Shown piece after piece: positions 1 through 10,848 of a stretch of 64,000 nt of DNA. Positions within the stretch are counted from its first letter, which is position 1. Each line of letters opens with the position of its first letter. The notes beneath the pieces are model-generated. The model saw nothing but the letters and a program-made list of their open reading frames with translations. It was not told where the DNA came from and made no database searches. The stretch comes from Cavia porcellus. Taxonomy: Eukaryota > Chordata > Mammalia > Rodentia > Caviidae. Location: NCBI RefSeq assembly GCF_034190915.1, contig NW_026947506.1, forward strand, positions 10,663,501 through 10,727,500. The letters are read 5' to 3'. The position numbers and the translations under genes were made by a program.

Positions 1-1738
1 AGAACAGTTAGAAATATATTTAACTAAGTTGGTGAAAGACCTATACACAAAAAGCCATAAAACACTGATGAAAGAAGCAAAGAAACGCTTCTTCCACAAA
101 ATAGAAGTCTCATGCTTGTGGTTTGGAAAGAGAATACTGTTAAAATGTTCATACTATCCAAAGCAATAAACGATTCAATACAATTTCTGTCAAAATCCTC
201 GTGTTTTTCCCATACATCAGAAAGGCATATAAAATGACAAGACACTAAATAGATTTTTTTAAATCTCAAGAAAGAAGAAAGAAAAAGTCTGAGTTATCAC
301 ACTTCCTGATTTCAAATTGCATTACAAAACTATAATCAAAATGATATAGAATCGGCATAAAACAGATACAGAGGCCTGTGTAAAAACACCCAGAATAAAC
401 CAAGCATACAAGGGACAATTTTAGCTTGTAAAAAACACAAGAAGATACAGCAGTAAAGGATATTTTCATCAATGGCATTGGAGAAGCTGGAAAACACATA
501 TGAAAGAAAGAAACTGAACTTTTATCTCACATCTATATAAAAATCAACTAAAACTGAATTAAAGGTACAAATTTAGCAGTTAAAACTATAAAACCATAGA
601 AGAAAACATAGAAGAAATTGAGCTTCATGATGAACTTTTAGATACTACACTAAAAGTCCAAACCACAAAAAAACAAAATAAACAGCTGAGACTACATCAA
701 ACTCTTTCCACAGCAGAGGAAACAGTGACAAATGAAAAAAGGCAGCTAACAAATTGGGAGACGATATGCACAAGCCATGTACCTGATAAGGGAACATACA
801 GGGAACTCACAATTCAATACCAAAATAAATACATACCCAGTAGTGACTGGAGAGGTGTTTTTCCAAACAAGACATCATTGGGTCGGGCAGGAATACGATA
901 AAAGTACTCAAACCAGGGAAATGCAAATCAAAAATACAGTAAGTTATCAGCTCACATGTGGAGCAGGGTTAGTATCAAAAGCATAAGAGACCACAGTGTT
1001 AGCAAGAGAATGGAGAAGCGGGGTCTCTTTACAGTGATAGGTGGAGTCTTTGGAGAAGACAGCTCAGAGGTTCCTCAAACAATCGAAAATGGAGCTGCCA
1101 TATGACCCAGAAATCCTGCTGCTGGTGATACAACCAAGGGACACCCAAGCAGTACCACACAGAAAACGCATGCCCATGCTCACTGAAGAACTGTTCACAA
1201 TGGCTGAGATGGAGACACCTACATGCACAGCCATGGGAGAATGAAGAAGTCCACACACACACACACACTTGCACAGGAATAGCCTCCAGCCTTAAAAAGA
1301 TAAACCATCACCATTTGCAACAACATGAATGAACCTGGAAGCCACAGTGCTGAGTGAATTGTGCCAGGGCCAGATGGAGACAGAAAGGACTGCAGAATCT
1401 CACAGGTACAATCTAGAAGCAGTCAATGACATGAGAACAGAGAAGAGTGATTATGGGAGAGAGGAGAGGGAGAGAACAGGGAGATGTAGGTCAGAGACCA
1501 CAAAGCATTATGAAGGGTGTGTAAGCCTGGAACTGTAGAAGTACAGTTAATAAGACTGTACTGTGCTGTGCGATGACAATTTGCTGAAAGAGTAGTTTAG
1601 CTGCACCTACCACATGTACAAAAGAGGCAACATGGGAGGGAATGGGTAAGGTGATTACAGTAATCATTTCATTAGGTATCTATCCATTGAAACAACATGG
1701 CAAGTACCTTAAATAGATACAATAAAAACAAATTTTAA
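1..1738 (+). mobile_element. LINE-1, 3' portion (ORF2 C-terminal region and 3' end)
   Basis: Degenerate L1 sequence in sense orientation. Recognisable ORF2 landmarks occur in L1 order: the 'AAAGCAATAAACGATTCAAT' type segment near 160, the 'CACTTCCTGATTTCAAATTGC' segment near 300, the 'ATGACCCAGAAATCCTGCTGCTG' segment near 1100 and the 'TTTGCAACAACATGAATGAACCTGG' segment near 1315. An A-rich stretch closes it near 1720-1738. Many stops and indels break the reverse-transcriptase frame, so it is a fossil. The left end lies outside the window. It resembles old mammalian L1 (L1M class); the subfamily cannot be settled by eye. Confidence 0.85.
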
Positions 1739-1871
1739 AATGCATATGATCAAAAGCGCACTTTTTTGGAAAGACACAAATTAAGACACTGGAAAACAAT
1801 ATATTAGCATTGATACAAAGAAAACTGCAGAGATTATATTAATACCAAAGTAGATTTCAGAACAAAGTTCA

Positions 1872-2809
1872 GCGCAAGCAAGCAGTGGGCGAGCCAGGAA
1901 GAGAACAAGCCAGCGTCTCCATGAGCCTCCGGCCCAAAGGCTGAAAATGAAATGTCCCATCCTCTCCCCGCTTTAGCAGCTGGATGGTGTCAAGGTCAGC
2001 CAGAGTTGATGGCAGCTAAGGCACACAGAGCAACTAAATGCTTGCATTGTTGGGTTGATTATGCTGAGCTGAGGCCAGACCTCTGAGCACATGCAATATA
2101 GCAAATAAGGGATTTCCTTCTACCTTTGAAGGCAAATAATGTTTTCACTGTTTGCTTTGGTCTGATTGATTTTGCTCTGTTCAGTATTCTGTTTTGATAG
2201 GATTTATAATGTTCTGTCTTTGGTTTGATTTTGCTATACCTGATTGACAGGACAAGTATTGTGAATGAAAGGGTTTTGGCCCAGATAGGACACTGTAGCC
2301 AGGAAAACCTCAACCGGAAGCAGGAAGCCCCTATCTCCCCTGCCCCTAGGAAGTTACCTGTGACGCCATCTTCCCGCCCCTGGAAATTTACATATGGCGC
2401 CAAACCTAGGACCAATGGGCTACCTGTGCATCCCTAATGCCCGCCTTAGATTCCACCCCAAACCAAGGCTATTTACATGCCCCCACGCCACGTGTCTGCC
2501 AGAGAGATCATGTGCCGGCCATCTCTCTCCGTGTTCTCAGAATAAAGGCCGCTTTTTATTTTATACTTCTCATCTTTTGGAAATATTCTTCATCTTTTGG
2601 AAATAATCCTAGCAGTGAAGATAACGAAATATACTATGGTACCTATCACCTTTATCCCAGTATTCTGCTCTAAAGTTCTGAACCAATTTCACTGCATTGT
2701 CTCCATTGGCTTTGTTCTGTCTTGTTCTATTGTCTTTTACAACCTTCAGAATAAAAATATAAATAAAAATAAAAGAAAACAAACAAAATATTGTTAACAG
2801 CTAAAAAAA
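1872..2809 (+). mobile_element. Retroinsert carrying an LTR-like segment, flanked by a 13-bp target-site duplication
   Basis: The sequence AGAACAAAGTTCA occurs at 1859-1871 and again at 2810-2822, exactly at the two ends of sequence foreign to the surrounding L1. The insert ends in an A-rich tail (2750-2809, AAATAAAAATAAAAG then eight As). A 13-bp duplication plus an A tail is the signature of L1-mediated target-primed insertion, not of integrase-mediated LTR insertion, which leaves 4-6 bp. The interior includes a retroviral-type LTR at about 2265-2605. The origin of the flanking parts (1872-2260 and 2606-2750) is not recognised. Confidence 0.7.
2265..2605 (+). mobile_element. Endogenous-retrovirus-type LTR (ERV1-like)
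   Basis: C-rich segment with the composition and order of a gammaretrovirus-like LTR: a GC-rich U3 body with 'CCAATGGGCTACCTG', then a polyadenylation signal AATAAA at 2541 followed by a T-rich stretch. It has no protein-coding content. A 20-bp unit containing CATCTTTTGGAAATA is tandemly duplicated at 2566-2605. The LTR boundaries are approximate because no flanking 4-6 bp duplication was found. The ERV class is an inference from composition. Confidence 0.5.
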
Positions 2810-3539
2810 AGAACAAAGTTCATTGCTAGGGATTTTTAAATTTCATTTTGAAGAGATAAATGGGTCAACTTCTTGAAAAAACACAAAAATTCTAAATGTA
2901 TATTCGTTTAGTAGCAAAGTCTCAAAACACACAAAGATAGAAACAGTAACCAAAACAGCCACACAAACAGTAAGACCGAAAGACACGAAAACCATGCAAG
3001 CACTAATGAAGAGAGACATTGACTGCCGAGGTTCCCATCGGAGTGGATTTTAGAGCAGAGATTACCGCCAGGGAGGGTGATTGCCGTTGTGTATTGATAA
3101 AAGGGCCGGTCATCAAGACGATGTAACAGCCCTCACATTAATAAACTAGTCACAGTTTCAAAACATGTGAAGCCATTGTGACCAAAATTTTAGTACTCGC
3201 ATTGCATAACTGACAGAACAAAGTGACAAAAGTAAACGAGCATTTTAGGAGGCTTGAATAAAATTGTAGCCTACATGACCTAATGGCTCCAATAGTCCAT
3301 GCAACACAGCATAACACGCTTTTTTCAGGTGCAGCGGGGATAGTCACCAAGCAAGGCCTTGGCACAGACCACAAAGTAAATGCTAAAGAAGTTCAAACTG
3401 CATAAATCATAGCTTCTTACTATAAGAGATCTAAAATGTTCTCTCAAAAAATGCTCAAATATTTAGAAACGAAACAGCACACTTTAAACAATAATACAAA
3501 AAAAGATAGTAAATGAAAATTAGACAATATTTCAGAGTG

Positions 3540-3625
3540 AGCTGAGGATTTAGCTCAGTGGCACAGCACCTGTCTGGCAAGTCGAAGTCCTGAGTTCAAT
3601 TCCTGGTACCAAAATACATTTTTTT
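3540..3625 (+). repeat. ID-like tRNA-derived SINE (older variant)
   Basis: Contains box A-like 'GGATTTAGCTCAGTGGCACAG' and box B-like 'GAGTTCAATTCCTGGTACC', followed by a short A/T-rich tail. The central part reads CTGGCAAG instead of CTTGCAAGCAGGC, so it belongs to a different, probably older subfamily than the copies at 6141 and 8221. It is inserted in L1 sequence. Confidence 0.8.
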
Positions 3626-4150
3626 TAAACTGAGTGAAAATGAAAATATAACCACAATTTTAGAGTGCCTCTAAAATACTGTGTAGGGCTCACTTTCTAG
3701 CAATAAATGACCATAGTGCTAAAAAAGATAAAGTTTTCAAATAAATTTGCCCAGTTCCCAAGTTTAGAGATCTGAAAAAGATAGAAAATTAAACCCAAAT
3801 TAAATAAAATCAAAGCAATAATAAAGATCAGGATAAAAATAAAGTGAAAGATAATGAAGAAAAAGAAATTAAACCAAAAATTAGCTTTTTTAGAAATCAA
3901 GTGAAAATTAAAAGCTTCACAGAGTATTTTAAAAAGACAAAAAAAATTCCCAAAATTAGAAATGAAAGGGTAGTAATCATTGTAGCTTTCATAGACACTA
4001 AAGGAAATAATAAGATGATAGTACTCTGTTTCAATAAATTTGAAATTTTTAATGCAATGGATGATTTCCTTAAAAGACACTCAAAAAAAAGGTAACCTTG
4101 TGGAAAACAACCACATAAAAAAGTTGAATTTTTGATTAAAAATTAAATTT

Positions 4151-4300
4151 GGGCTGGGCATCGTGGCTCACACCTGTAATCCCAGCACTCAGGAAGCTGA
4201 GGCAGGAGGATCATTGTGAGTTCAAGACCAGCCTGGGTTACAAAGTGAGCTCAATGCCAGCCTGAACTGCATAGAGAGACTGTCTCAAAAAGATTTTTAA
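4151..4300 (+). repeat. B1-type SINE with 13-bp target-site duplication
   Basis: Begins GGGCTGGGCATCGTGGCTCA and continues through CCTGTAATCCCAGCACTC. It has two successive 'CCAGCCTG' blocks (internal duplication) and ends ACTGTCTCAAAAAG. It is flanked by AAAAATTAAATTT at 4138-4150 and 4301-4313. Pol III box A and box B equivalents are present. The copy is fairly well preserved, so it is younger than the surrounding L1. Confidence 0.92.
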
Positions 4301-4313
4301 AAAAATTAAATTT

Positions 4314-4730
4314 GTAGTTAAAAGAAATTTAATTTGCATAAACCTTACATCCATGACAAATTGAATTCGTAATCTAAAATAAAACTACAGATCTATACAG
4401 ATCTATATGGCTAAGGGAGTCTATCACTGATGAATCCTATCACATGTTTAAGAGAGAAATAATATCAATTCTATATAAATTTTTTCATATAGTTAAATGT
4501 TAATAAATCCTGCTCGATTTATGTAGTCTTTACTCTTGTCCCAAAACAAGTTAGACACTATAACAAAAGTACAATTCAATATCCTTCATGAGCATAAAAA
4601 CAGGAAATTGAATCCAACAACAAATAACAAAGAATAAGGTCTCATAGCCCAGGGGAGTTTATCCCAGGAATTCAAAGGTAGTTTACCTTTCAAAATTAAA
4701 GTAATGTACATTTTGGATCTTATTACTTGT
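4314..4730 (+). mobile_element. LINE-1 ORF2 fragment
   Basis: AT-rich sense L1 text matching the ORF2 reverse-transcriptase region. The segment near 4425-4470 corresponds to the 'GATGAATCCTATCACATGTT' type block, and 4640-4715 to the block around 'TTTATCCCAGGAATTCAAAG'. It is probably the continuation of the fragment that ends near 4110, separated by the B1 insertion. No open frame survives. At about 4730 the L1 homology changes strand. Confidence 0.7.
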
Positions 4731-4975
4731 TTCTCACATTAGTGAGACAATATGATGTTTACACATACGGGTCTGATTTGGTTTATTTATGAGTATGGTC
4801 TTGAGTTGCATCCATTTACCTATAAAAGTCTCCAGTTCATCCTTCGTTATGGCTGAGTAGTACTCCATGATATTAAAAACCACATCTTTTTTATCCATTA
4901 TTTGGTTGATGGGTGTTTGAATTGTTTCCAAGATTTAGCTGTTACAAATTGTGCTGCTATAATAGATACTGAACT
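4731..4975 (-). mobile_element. Inverted LINE-1 ORF2 3'-terminal piece
   Basis: The minus strand reads as the end of L1 ORF2. It shows the conserved 'MEYYSAITKDELETFIGKWMQLKTI' block as an open stretch of about 65 codons (4734-4931) with TPINQ-DKK upstream. It abuts plus-strand L1 with no obvious duplicated target. That layout fits either an L1 with a twin-priming inversion or a separate insertion. It is non-functional, with only the last part of the ORF present. Confidence 0.8.
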
Positions 4976-5379
4976 AAAAAGAAACTGTTCAAAAGAAAAG
5001 ATAAATTGTGATGGGGAAAAGAAGAGGAAAAGAAAAAATATATTTATGCACAAGATAGTTAAGATAGTTATACAGCTAGTTTCTCTTAGTTCACTGAAAA
5101 GAAATTTTTGTACTAATATTGTTCAGACAAGATATCATGCCTATATCTTATACTCTAAATAAATACTATAAGACAACAATATAAAATATATTAATTACTG
5201 TAACTTTCCTACTAACCTGTTTTGAACCTGTTTTATTATTTTTTTTATTTTTCTCTTTAAAACAAAAAATTAAATTAATGCAATAATCTATATTAGCAAA
5301 TTTTTTAAATCTCTGTGTTCATTCAATACAGAAAAACTTTGACAGAGTTCAGCATTCATTCTCTATTTTTTAGAAAACT
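4976..5379. other. AT-rich unassigned sequence
   Basis: About 400 bases of A/T-rich DNA with runs such as TTTTATTATTTTTTTTATTTTT near 5228. I recognise no gene, SINE or LTR here. It is probably decayed L1 or filler between L1 fragments. Confidence 0.5.
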
Positions 5380-5978
5380 CCCTCAAGTGCATTAGGATAA
5401 AGCAGAACATCCTCAGCCTGATCCAGGGCATTGACTGAAAACACTGCAGCAACCTTGTCCTCAGAATGAGAGGAGGAAGGAGTCCCCCTCCCCAAGGCGG
5501 AGACTGGCCCACCACGTGTGCCCTCTCTGGATCACACGGGTCTAACAGGGCCTCTAAGGCAAGGAAAGGGAAAAGCAGGCACCCAGACAGTGAAGAAAAA
5601 ACAAAAACCATCTTTACTCACCAGAAAACGTGGTCCGAAATTCCCAGGGGTCTGCACAATTTTGCCAAAGCTAAGAAGAATTTATGAAGGCTACAGAACA
5701 TAAGATCAATGTTTTTCAATCAACTGCATTTCTACACACTAGCAGTGATGAATGAGAACTGAAAATCACAACACTCCTCGAAGTATTCCATAAAATACAG
5801 AAGGAAATACTTCCAAGTTTATTCTGTGAAGCCAGTATTTTCCTGTTGCCACCACCTGCTCAAGGACATGGCAAAGAGAAACTATAGACCAATACCCTTG
5901 AGGACCGTTGATGAAAAATTCTTGATCAAATACTTGCAAAGCAAATTCAACATCACACTTTAAAATGTCATCTACAAG

Positions 5979-6132
5979 TTGGGCATGGTGGCTCATGCCT
6001 GTAATCCCAGCACTCAGGAGGCTGACGCAGGAGAATCAGAGCGAGTTCAAGACCAGCCTGGGCTACAAATTGAGTTCAAGGCCAGCCTGAACTGCATAGC
6101 AGGACCCTGTCTCAATAAAAAAAAAAAAAAAA
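5979..6132 (+). repeat. B1-type SINE
   Basis: Starts TTGGGCATGGTGGCTCATGC, contains CCTGTAATCCCAGCACTCAG, shows the doubled 'GAGTTCAAG(A/G)CCAGCCTG' block and ends ACCCTGTCTCAATA followed by about 18 As. It is well preserved. It lies immediately upstream of, and shares its A tail with, the ID SINE at 6141. Confidence 0.93.
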
Positions 6133-6140
6133 AAAACACT

Positions 6141-6245
6141 GGGGCTGGGGATTTAGCTCAGCGGCATAAGCGCCTGCCTTGCAAGCAGGCAGTCATGAGT
6201 TTGATCCCCGGTACCGATAAAAAGGAAAAAGACAAAAAAAAAAAA
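6141..6245 (+). repeat. ID-like SINE inserted in the tail of a B1
   Basis: Near-consensus ID copy: GGGGCTGGGGATTTAGCTCA (box A), GCAAGCAGGC centre, 'GAGTTTGATCCCCGGTACC' (box B), then ATAAAAAGG and an A tail. AAAACACT flanks it at 6133-6140 and 6246-6253, so it inserted at the 3' end of the B1 A tail. High similarity to the copies at 8221, 10849, 49331, 61559 and 63181 points to a recent burst. Confidence 0.95.
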
Positions 6246-7199
6246 AAAACACTTTGTACAATAGTCAAGTTAGCTTAATTCCAGCAATGCAAGCTTGGTT
6301 CAAAATATACAAATCACTAAATGCAATACATCATATAAAATCAAAGACAAAAATCATATGACCATCTCAATAGGCACAGAGAAGTCTTGGATACCAACAT
6401 CCCTTATGACAAAAAAATCAAAAGCTAAACCTATGAAGATTACATTTTAGCATAATAAAGGCTCTGCACCATAAGCTTGTAAGCAGCATCATACTGAGAG
6501 GGAAGACCGAAAGCATTTTCTACCAAGTCAGGAGGAGAAAACAGCAGCCACTCCCCACTCTTAACATGGTACTGGTAACTGCAGCCAGAGTAACCAGGCA
6601 AGGGAAAGAAATAAAAAGACACAAATAGGGAAAGACAGAAAGAAATGACATCATTGTATACCTAGAAAACCCTAAGAAGTCCACCAAAATCTCCACTGAG
6701 CTGCAGGATATAAAGTTAAAATATAAAAATCGTCAGCTTTCCTCGGCACCAATAAAGACCCCCCTGAGAAAGAAAGCAGGAAAACAACCCCACTCACAAC
6801 GCTCCTCAACAAGTGAAACATTTAGGAATAAATCCTAGCAAAAAGGTGAAAAGCCTCTACAACAAAAATTATAAAACACCGAAGAGAGACACTGAGGAAA
6901 GTTCTGGACGATAGAAAGACTATCTATGCTCATGGACATAGTATATGTCATAATACTATACATAATTCTAATGTTCATACTAATGATCTACTATTCAAAA
7001 CAATCCCCATCAAAGAACTACATATTAGGGAAGGGAAGACCCGGAGAGGGGAGGCAAGGGGGTAAAGGCAGGTAACAGAGAGGTTGGATACTATCAAAGC
7101 ATCCTCTGCATGTATGTGAATCTTACAATGAAACCCATTATTTTGTACAATTAATATGTACTAATAATTTTAAAACATATCAATAAAAATAGGTTAAAA

Positions 7200-7850
7200 A
7201 ACTGATGTAAATACAACAGAAGAAATAAGATAGAGTAGATATTGACTTAACAAAACTAAAAACACAGTAAAACTATATCAAAAAACTGTTGTTAAAAAAA
7301 GCCATTGCTTTGGATAAAATCTCATAAGAAAACAGTACAAATATACAAACAGAGTAAGACAAAAATGAAAGAACCACTCAAATAGGGAAGAAACTAAAGT
7401 AAATAATTTCTATCCAAAAAAACTTACCAAATCCAAACGACTAGAGCTATAAAATCTGAGGTTAATTACTGTAAGTAAACAATTTTAAGAGAGAAATCAC
7501 AGTAGAAGAAATGGGGGGGAAACTGCAGAAGACTTCCCACTAAATAACATAGCAGGCCCTGAAGGTTTTACAGGGGAACTTGGAGTCTTCTCCAGTTAGG
7601 TAATTTCAATGCTGGGTAAACAGTTGCAGAACAGAGATCAGGGGTATAACTTTTTATGAAGCCAAATTAGACACCCAATATCTGATCAATATTTCCCTAA
7701 AAAGAATACTCTAAGCCAGTTTTATTTATAAATACTATCTAAAAATCTGAAATGAAATAATATAAAGTATGAGCAAATGTTACATTTGAAAAATAATTCA
7801 TGAAAACCAAGTGAGATTTGTTTTAAGAAAAAAATTCAGTATTAAAGTTC
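7200..7850 (+). mobile_element. LINE-1 ORF2 fragment
   Basis: AT-rich sense L1 text. The block at 7525-7580 ('AAGACTTCCCACTAAATAAC', then 'GGCCCTGAAGGTTTTACAGG') and the block at 7650-7715 match the ORF2 region upstream of the reverse-transcriptase core. This is earlier in L1 order than the fragment just upstream, so it is a separate insertion or a rearranged piece. It is heavily decayed. Confidence 0.65.
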
Positions 7851-7879
7851 TGATCACATGAACAGGAATTTCATGACCT

Positions 7880-8210
7880 CCATCTGCTCTGGTTTGAGCG
7901 CATCCCCCAGAAGTCCATGTGTTGGGAACACAATCCATTCAGGTGTTAAACTACTTGGAAGTGAAGCCTTTGGGAGATGACTAGGATAAATGAGGTGATA
8001 GGGGTGGGGCCCCTGCAATGGAGTTAGTGACTTAAGAGGAAGAGAGACCCACACTGGTGTTCACACATGATACCCCCTACCATGTTACATGCAGCACAAG
8101 GTCCTTACCAGAGGCTAAGATGCCAGCACCAAGCTTGCGGCCTCCCCAGCTTTCAGAATCATGAGCCAAATAAATTTCTCACCTTTGCAAACAAAAACTG
8201 GTTTTAAGAT
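7880..8210 (+). mobile_element. MaLR-type solo LTR
   Basis: Reads like a mammalian-apparent LTR retrotransposon (MaLR, ERVL-type) LTR. It starts 'TGCTCTGGTTTGAGCGCATC', then a '...CCATGTGTTGGGAACAC' block, a 'GGGTGGGGCCCCTGC' block, and a 3' part 'GCGGCCTCCCCAGC' with the polyadenylation signal AATAAA at about 8170. No internal region follows, so it is a solo LTR. An ID SINE lies at its 3' boundary. Confidence 0.6.
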
Positions 8211-8220
8211 GTTGTTACAT

Positions 8221-8331
8221 GGGGCTGGGGGTTTAGCTCGGCAGCATAAGCACCTGCCTTGAAAGCAGGCAGTCGTGAGTTCGATCCCCGGTACCGATAA
8301 AAAGGAAAAAGACAAAAAAAAAAAAAAAAAA
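8221..8331 (+). repeat. ID-like SINE with perfect 15-bp target-site duplication
   Basis: Near-consensus ID copy with box A 'TTTAGCTCGGCAGCATAAG', box B 'GAGTTCGATCCCCGGTACC' and a tail of GACA followed by about 18 As. AAGATGTTGTTACAT is duplicated exactly at 8206-8220 and 8332-8346. The perfect duplication and intact tail mark this as one of the youngest insertions in the window. Confidence 0.97.
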
Positions 8332-8346
8332 AAGATGTTGTTACAT

Positions 8347-9328
8347 GAACAGGGAAAGAGAAATGAAGTAGAGAAGATAGAAATGGAACTGGACATCTCA
8401 GAATATACCTACTTACAGAGTTTTGGCTTTGTAAGCATAAAATGTTTTATACACTAAAAACAAGAAATCAATTCCTAACAGTCAATTCCAAAACCAGTCA
8501 AAAGCCTAACTGGTTGGTAACACATCACACAAGAGAAAAGTTACTTCTGGTCTTTAGCGCTGTGGGAAGTCATTCCACATCTGTCTCCGGGGTGCAGCTC
8601 CTGGAGCTGTGGAGGCAGATAGACTGGGAAATACATAACTTAGTTCTCTCTGCTCTGTGCAAAGGAGGGGATCAGACAACTATTTGAGCAATCCAATCTG
8701 GGGTCACACTGGACGTTCAGACTGGACATCGCTGATTGTGGATTTGTTTTGAGATGATATAAGGATTTTTGCAAATCTTCTTAGAACGCCATAACAGAAT
8801 TATACCAAGTAGCTAAAAGTTGCATCTCTACTGAGATAGGTGCTCGTCTGTGAGGAAAGGATAAGACTAAAATATCCACTGAGCCCTTGTGACAATCCCG
8901 GTCACTCAGACCGTCCCATCCTGGCTAGAGTCTAATCACACCCTCAGAACTCTGGTTTGCAAAAAGCAGTACATAATTTACTGCTTTCTAACTAATCCCA
9001 ATGGGGTACAAATTTATTATTATGAATAACATCCTCCAGATTCCATTCAGTATATGGTCACCCAGGGAATTACCTTAAAATTAGTCTAGACAAAAATGGG
9101 AAATAAAAGCTAAGCTTCTGAAAATAAAAACTTTCAATATCCCTAGACCCAACTGCGGGCTGGCACCAAATCCCCCATAATACCGTCAGGGTCTGAGAGC
9201 CAATCCCAGCTGCAATGCCCATTCAGAAGTAATCACAGGCTGATGGTTTTATTAGCTCAGTTTCCTGACCTAACGAGTTCTCTCATTACATCATGTGTGT
9301 AATTATGCACCCTCACGTGCTGCCCACA

Positions 9329-9329
<1 letters not shown>
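8347..9329. other. Unassigned non-coding sequence
   Basis: About 1 kb with no recognised repeat, RNA gene or exon. Open frames are short and lack coding character. Confidence 0.5.

Positions 9330-9373
<44 letters not shown>
9330..9373. repeat. (CA)22 microsatellite
   Basis: An uninterrupted CA dinucleotide tract of 44 bases. Alternating purine-pyrimidine sequence of this length is a likely polymorphic marker and a potential Z-DNA former. Both overlapping open frames here are artefacts of translating the tract (poly-His/Thr and poly-Cys/Val). Confidence 0.98.
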
Positions 9374-9375
<2 letters not shown>

Positions 9376-10848
9376 GTTCATCAGTCCCAGCCTTGCTCCA
9401 CTTTCTACTGGCTATGCAACCTCTTAGCCTCTGTGCCAAAATGTCCTCATCTACAAAAGGAAGGGAAAAGTGTCCTCTCACTTGCTGTGCCCTGGCCGAT
9501 GTGCGGCATATCCTGAGTTCCACACCGTTGCTAACCATTACCCTTATATTGCATGCCTTGCCATTGGTATTGCCAGAGGAATAACAATTCCACAGAAGGT
9601 ACTCACGGGTCACCAATTCTGGCTGATAATCTGAAGTCTGAAATAGCATTTTCTCTTTGGGAAAAGTTAGTGCTGCATGTAGCACAAGGGGTCCAGCACA
9701 CAGCCCAGTGTCCAGATTTCTTTAGTCATGTGGATGGAGGGAGAAGAAAAAACTCACTTCCCAAGCACGGTTGCAGACTGAGAAGGACACGGACAAATGC
9801 CATTTGCTTTGCTATGGTGCTAAAGCACCCAACCTCTCCCGTTGATCTTGGAAACATGTCAACTGAAAGCACTGTGGTTGACCCAATAAAGGGAGCGTTT
9901 GCTTGGAAGGGTTCAGCCTGTCCCTGCTCCCTCTCTCTCAGCCTGGTCTCAGGAAGCGGTGGCCCAGCAGGACTAGGACCATCCTGGGCTGAGCCCTCCA
10001 GGTGAGAAGCTCAGAAGCTGCAACACCTGAGAAATAAAGGACAGTGAGGAAGGGCTTTCTGAATGACATTCTGCCCGTATCCTGACACCTCAAAACGCAG
10101 GGCTGCGCTAAGGAGAGGCAGATGAGAGTCGAGAGTGAACCCCAAATCTCACCAGTCATGGGGAGGCAGAATGAAAATAGTCTAAGGTGATTTCCTTTTG
10201 GTGATTTTGAAAATCCAGGTATAGCATTAAAAGGAGAGTGCCCACAAGGACGTTTAAAGGACCTGAAGTGGCAGGCAGCTCTCCAGCGGTCTCACCTTCA
10301 GCCCAGCCATGCACACCTCAGCCTCTCCAGGACATCCTGCTTTGAATCACGGGGGCCAAGCTCTAAACAAAGCAGATCATTTGGCAGCTACCAGGGGCCG
10401 GCAGAACTACTGTGAGAGGTCTCCACTGACAGTGGCGCACCCTACTCCTACACCAACCACCCCAGAGGAGGGGTTCCCAGAGGGGAGCCATTGCCTGCGA
10501 GAGCTTTCTCTCCAACAGGGTGAGCCAGCCGCTGCAGCTCACAGAATGTCGTTGCTAGAAGTGGCCCAGAAAAATAAAATCACTCTCTGGAAAGTGGTGA
10601 CTAAAGAGCTTTTCACAGAACACACATCAACCGATCCCTAGCAAAGGAAAGTGCTCTGGGAAACCGTGTGCCTGGAGTGGCAGGATTGGAAAGCTGAGGG
10701 GCTTGGAAGAGCTGTGCGTCCCACCAGGTGCATCTGGAGACCTTGGCAATTGACAGACCTGCATATAAACCCAGAAGGACACAGAGACTAGCACTGTTCC
10801 TGCACAACGATGACACGCAATGAAGCATTGCACGTTGCTAAGAATTTA
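9374..10848. other. Unassigned non-coding sequence
   Basis: About 1.5 kb of moderately GC-rich DNA. Several ORFs of up to 150 codons (for example 9553-10005 on plus) overlap ORFs on the other strand. They show no motif or family I recognise and no flanking splice signals that agree with the frame. I treat them as chance ORFs. A weak MIR-like stretch may be present near 9410-9470. Confidence 0.5.

Larger units (their letters stand above)
1745..4110 (+). mobile_element. LINE-1 ORF2 fragment (endonuclease to central region), interrupted
   Basis: A second sense-strand L1 fossil. Sequence at 1830-1871 ('AGTAGATTTCAGAACAAAG') continues at 2823 ('TTGCTAGGGATTTTTAAAT'). This matches the L1 ORF2 endonuclease region once the intervening insert (1872-2809 plus one target-site copy) is removed. 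The text near 3775-3900 matches the ORF2 segment that contains 'AATAATAAAGATCAGG'. An ID-like SINE sits inside at 3540-3615. All frames are broken. Ends are approximate. Confidence 0.75.
5380..7195 (+). mobile_element. LINE-1 ORF2 to 3' end, with nested B1 and ID SINEs
   Basis: A long sense L1 fossil. Recognisable ORF2 blocks include 'ACTATAGACCAATACCC' near 5880, 'CCAGCAATGCAAGCTTGGTTC' near 6282, 'CATATGACCATCTCAATAGGCACAG' near 6355, 'AGCATCATACTGAGAGGG' near 6485 and 'CCTAGAAAACCCTAAGAAG' near 6661. A probable 3' end lies at 7130-7195 ('TTTTGTACAATTAATATGTAC', then AATAAAAATA). The SINEs at 5979-6245 interrupt the block around the reverse-transcriptase fingers. The frame is broken by indels and stops. 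Confidence 0.85.

Noticed and set aside
2225..2797. Overlapping ORFs across the LTR-like segment
   Set aside because: The segment is an LTR with a polyadenylation signal and no coding role. The frames are short and mutually overlapping.
6141..6245. Intact box A and box B suggesting a tRNA gene
   Set aside because: The sequence is a SINE with an A tail, target-site duplication and many near-identical copies in the window. It lacks a proper tRNA cloverleaf 3' half and CCA-adjacent acceptor pairing.
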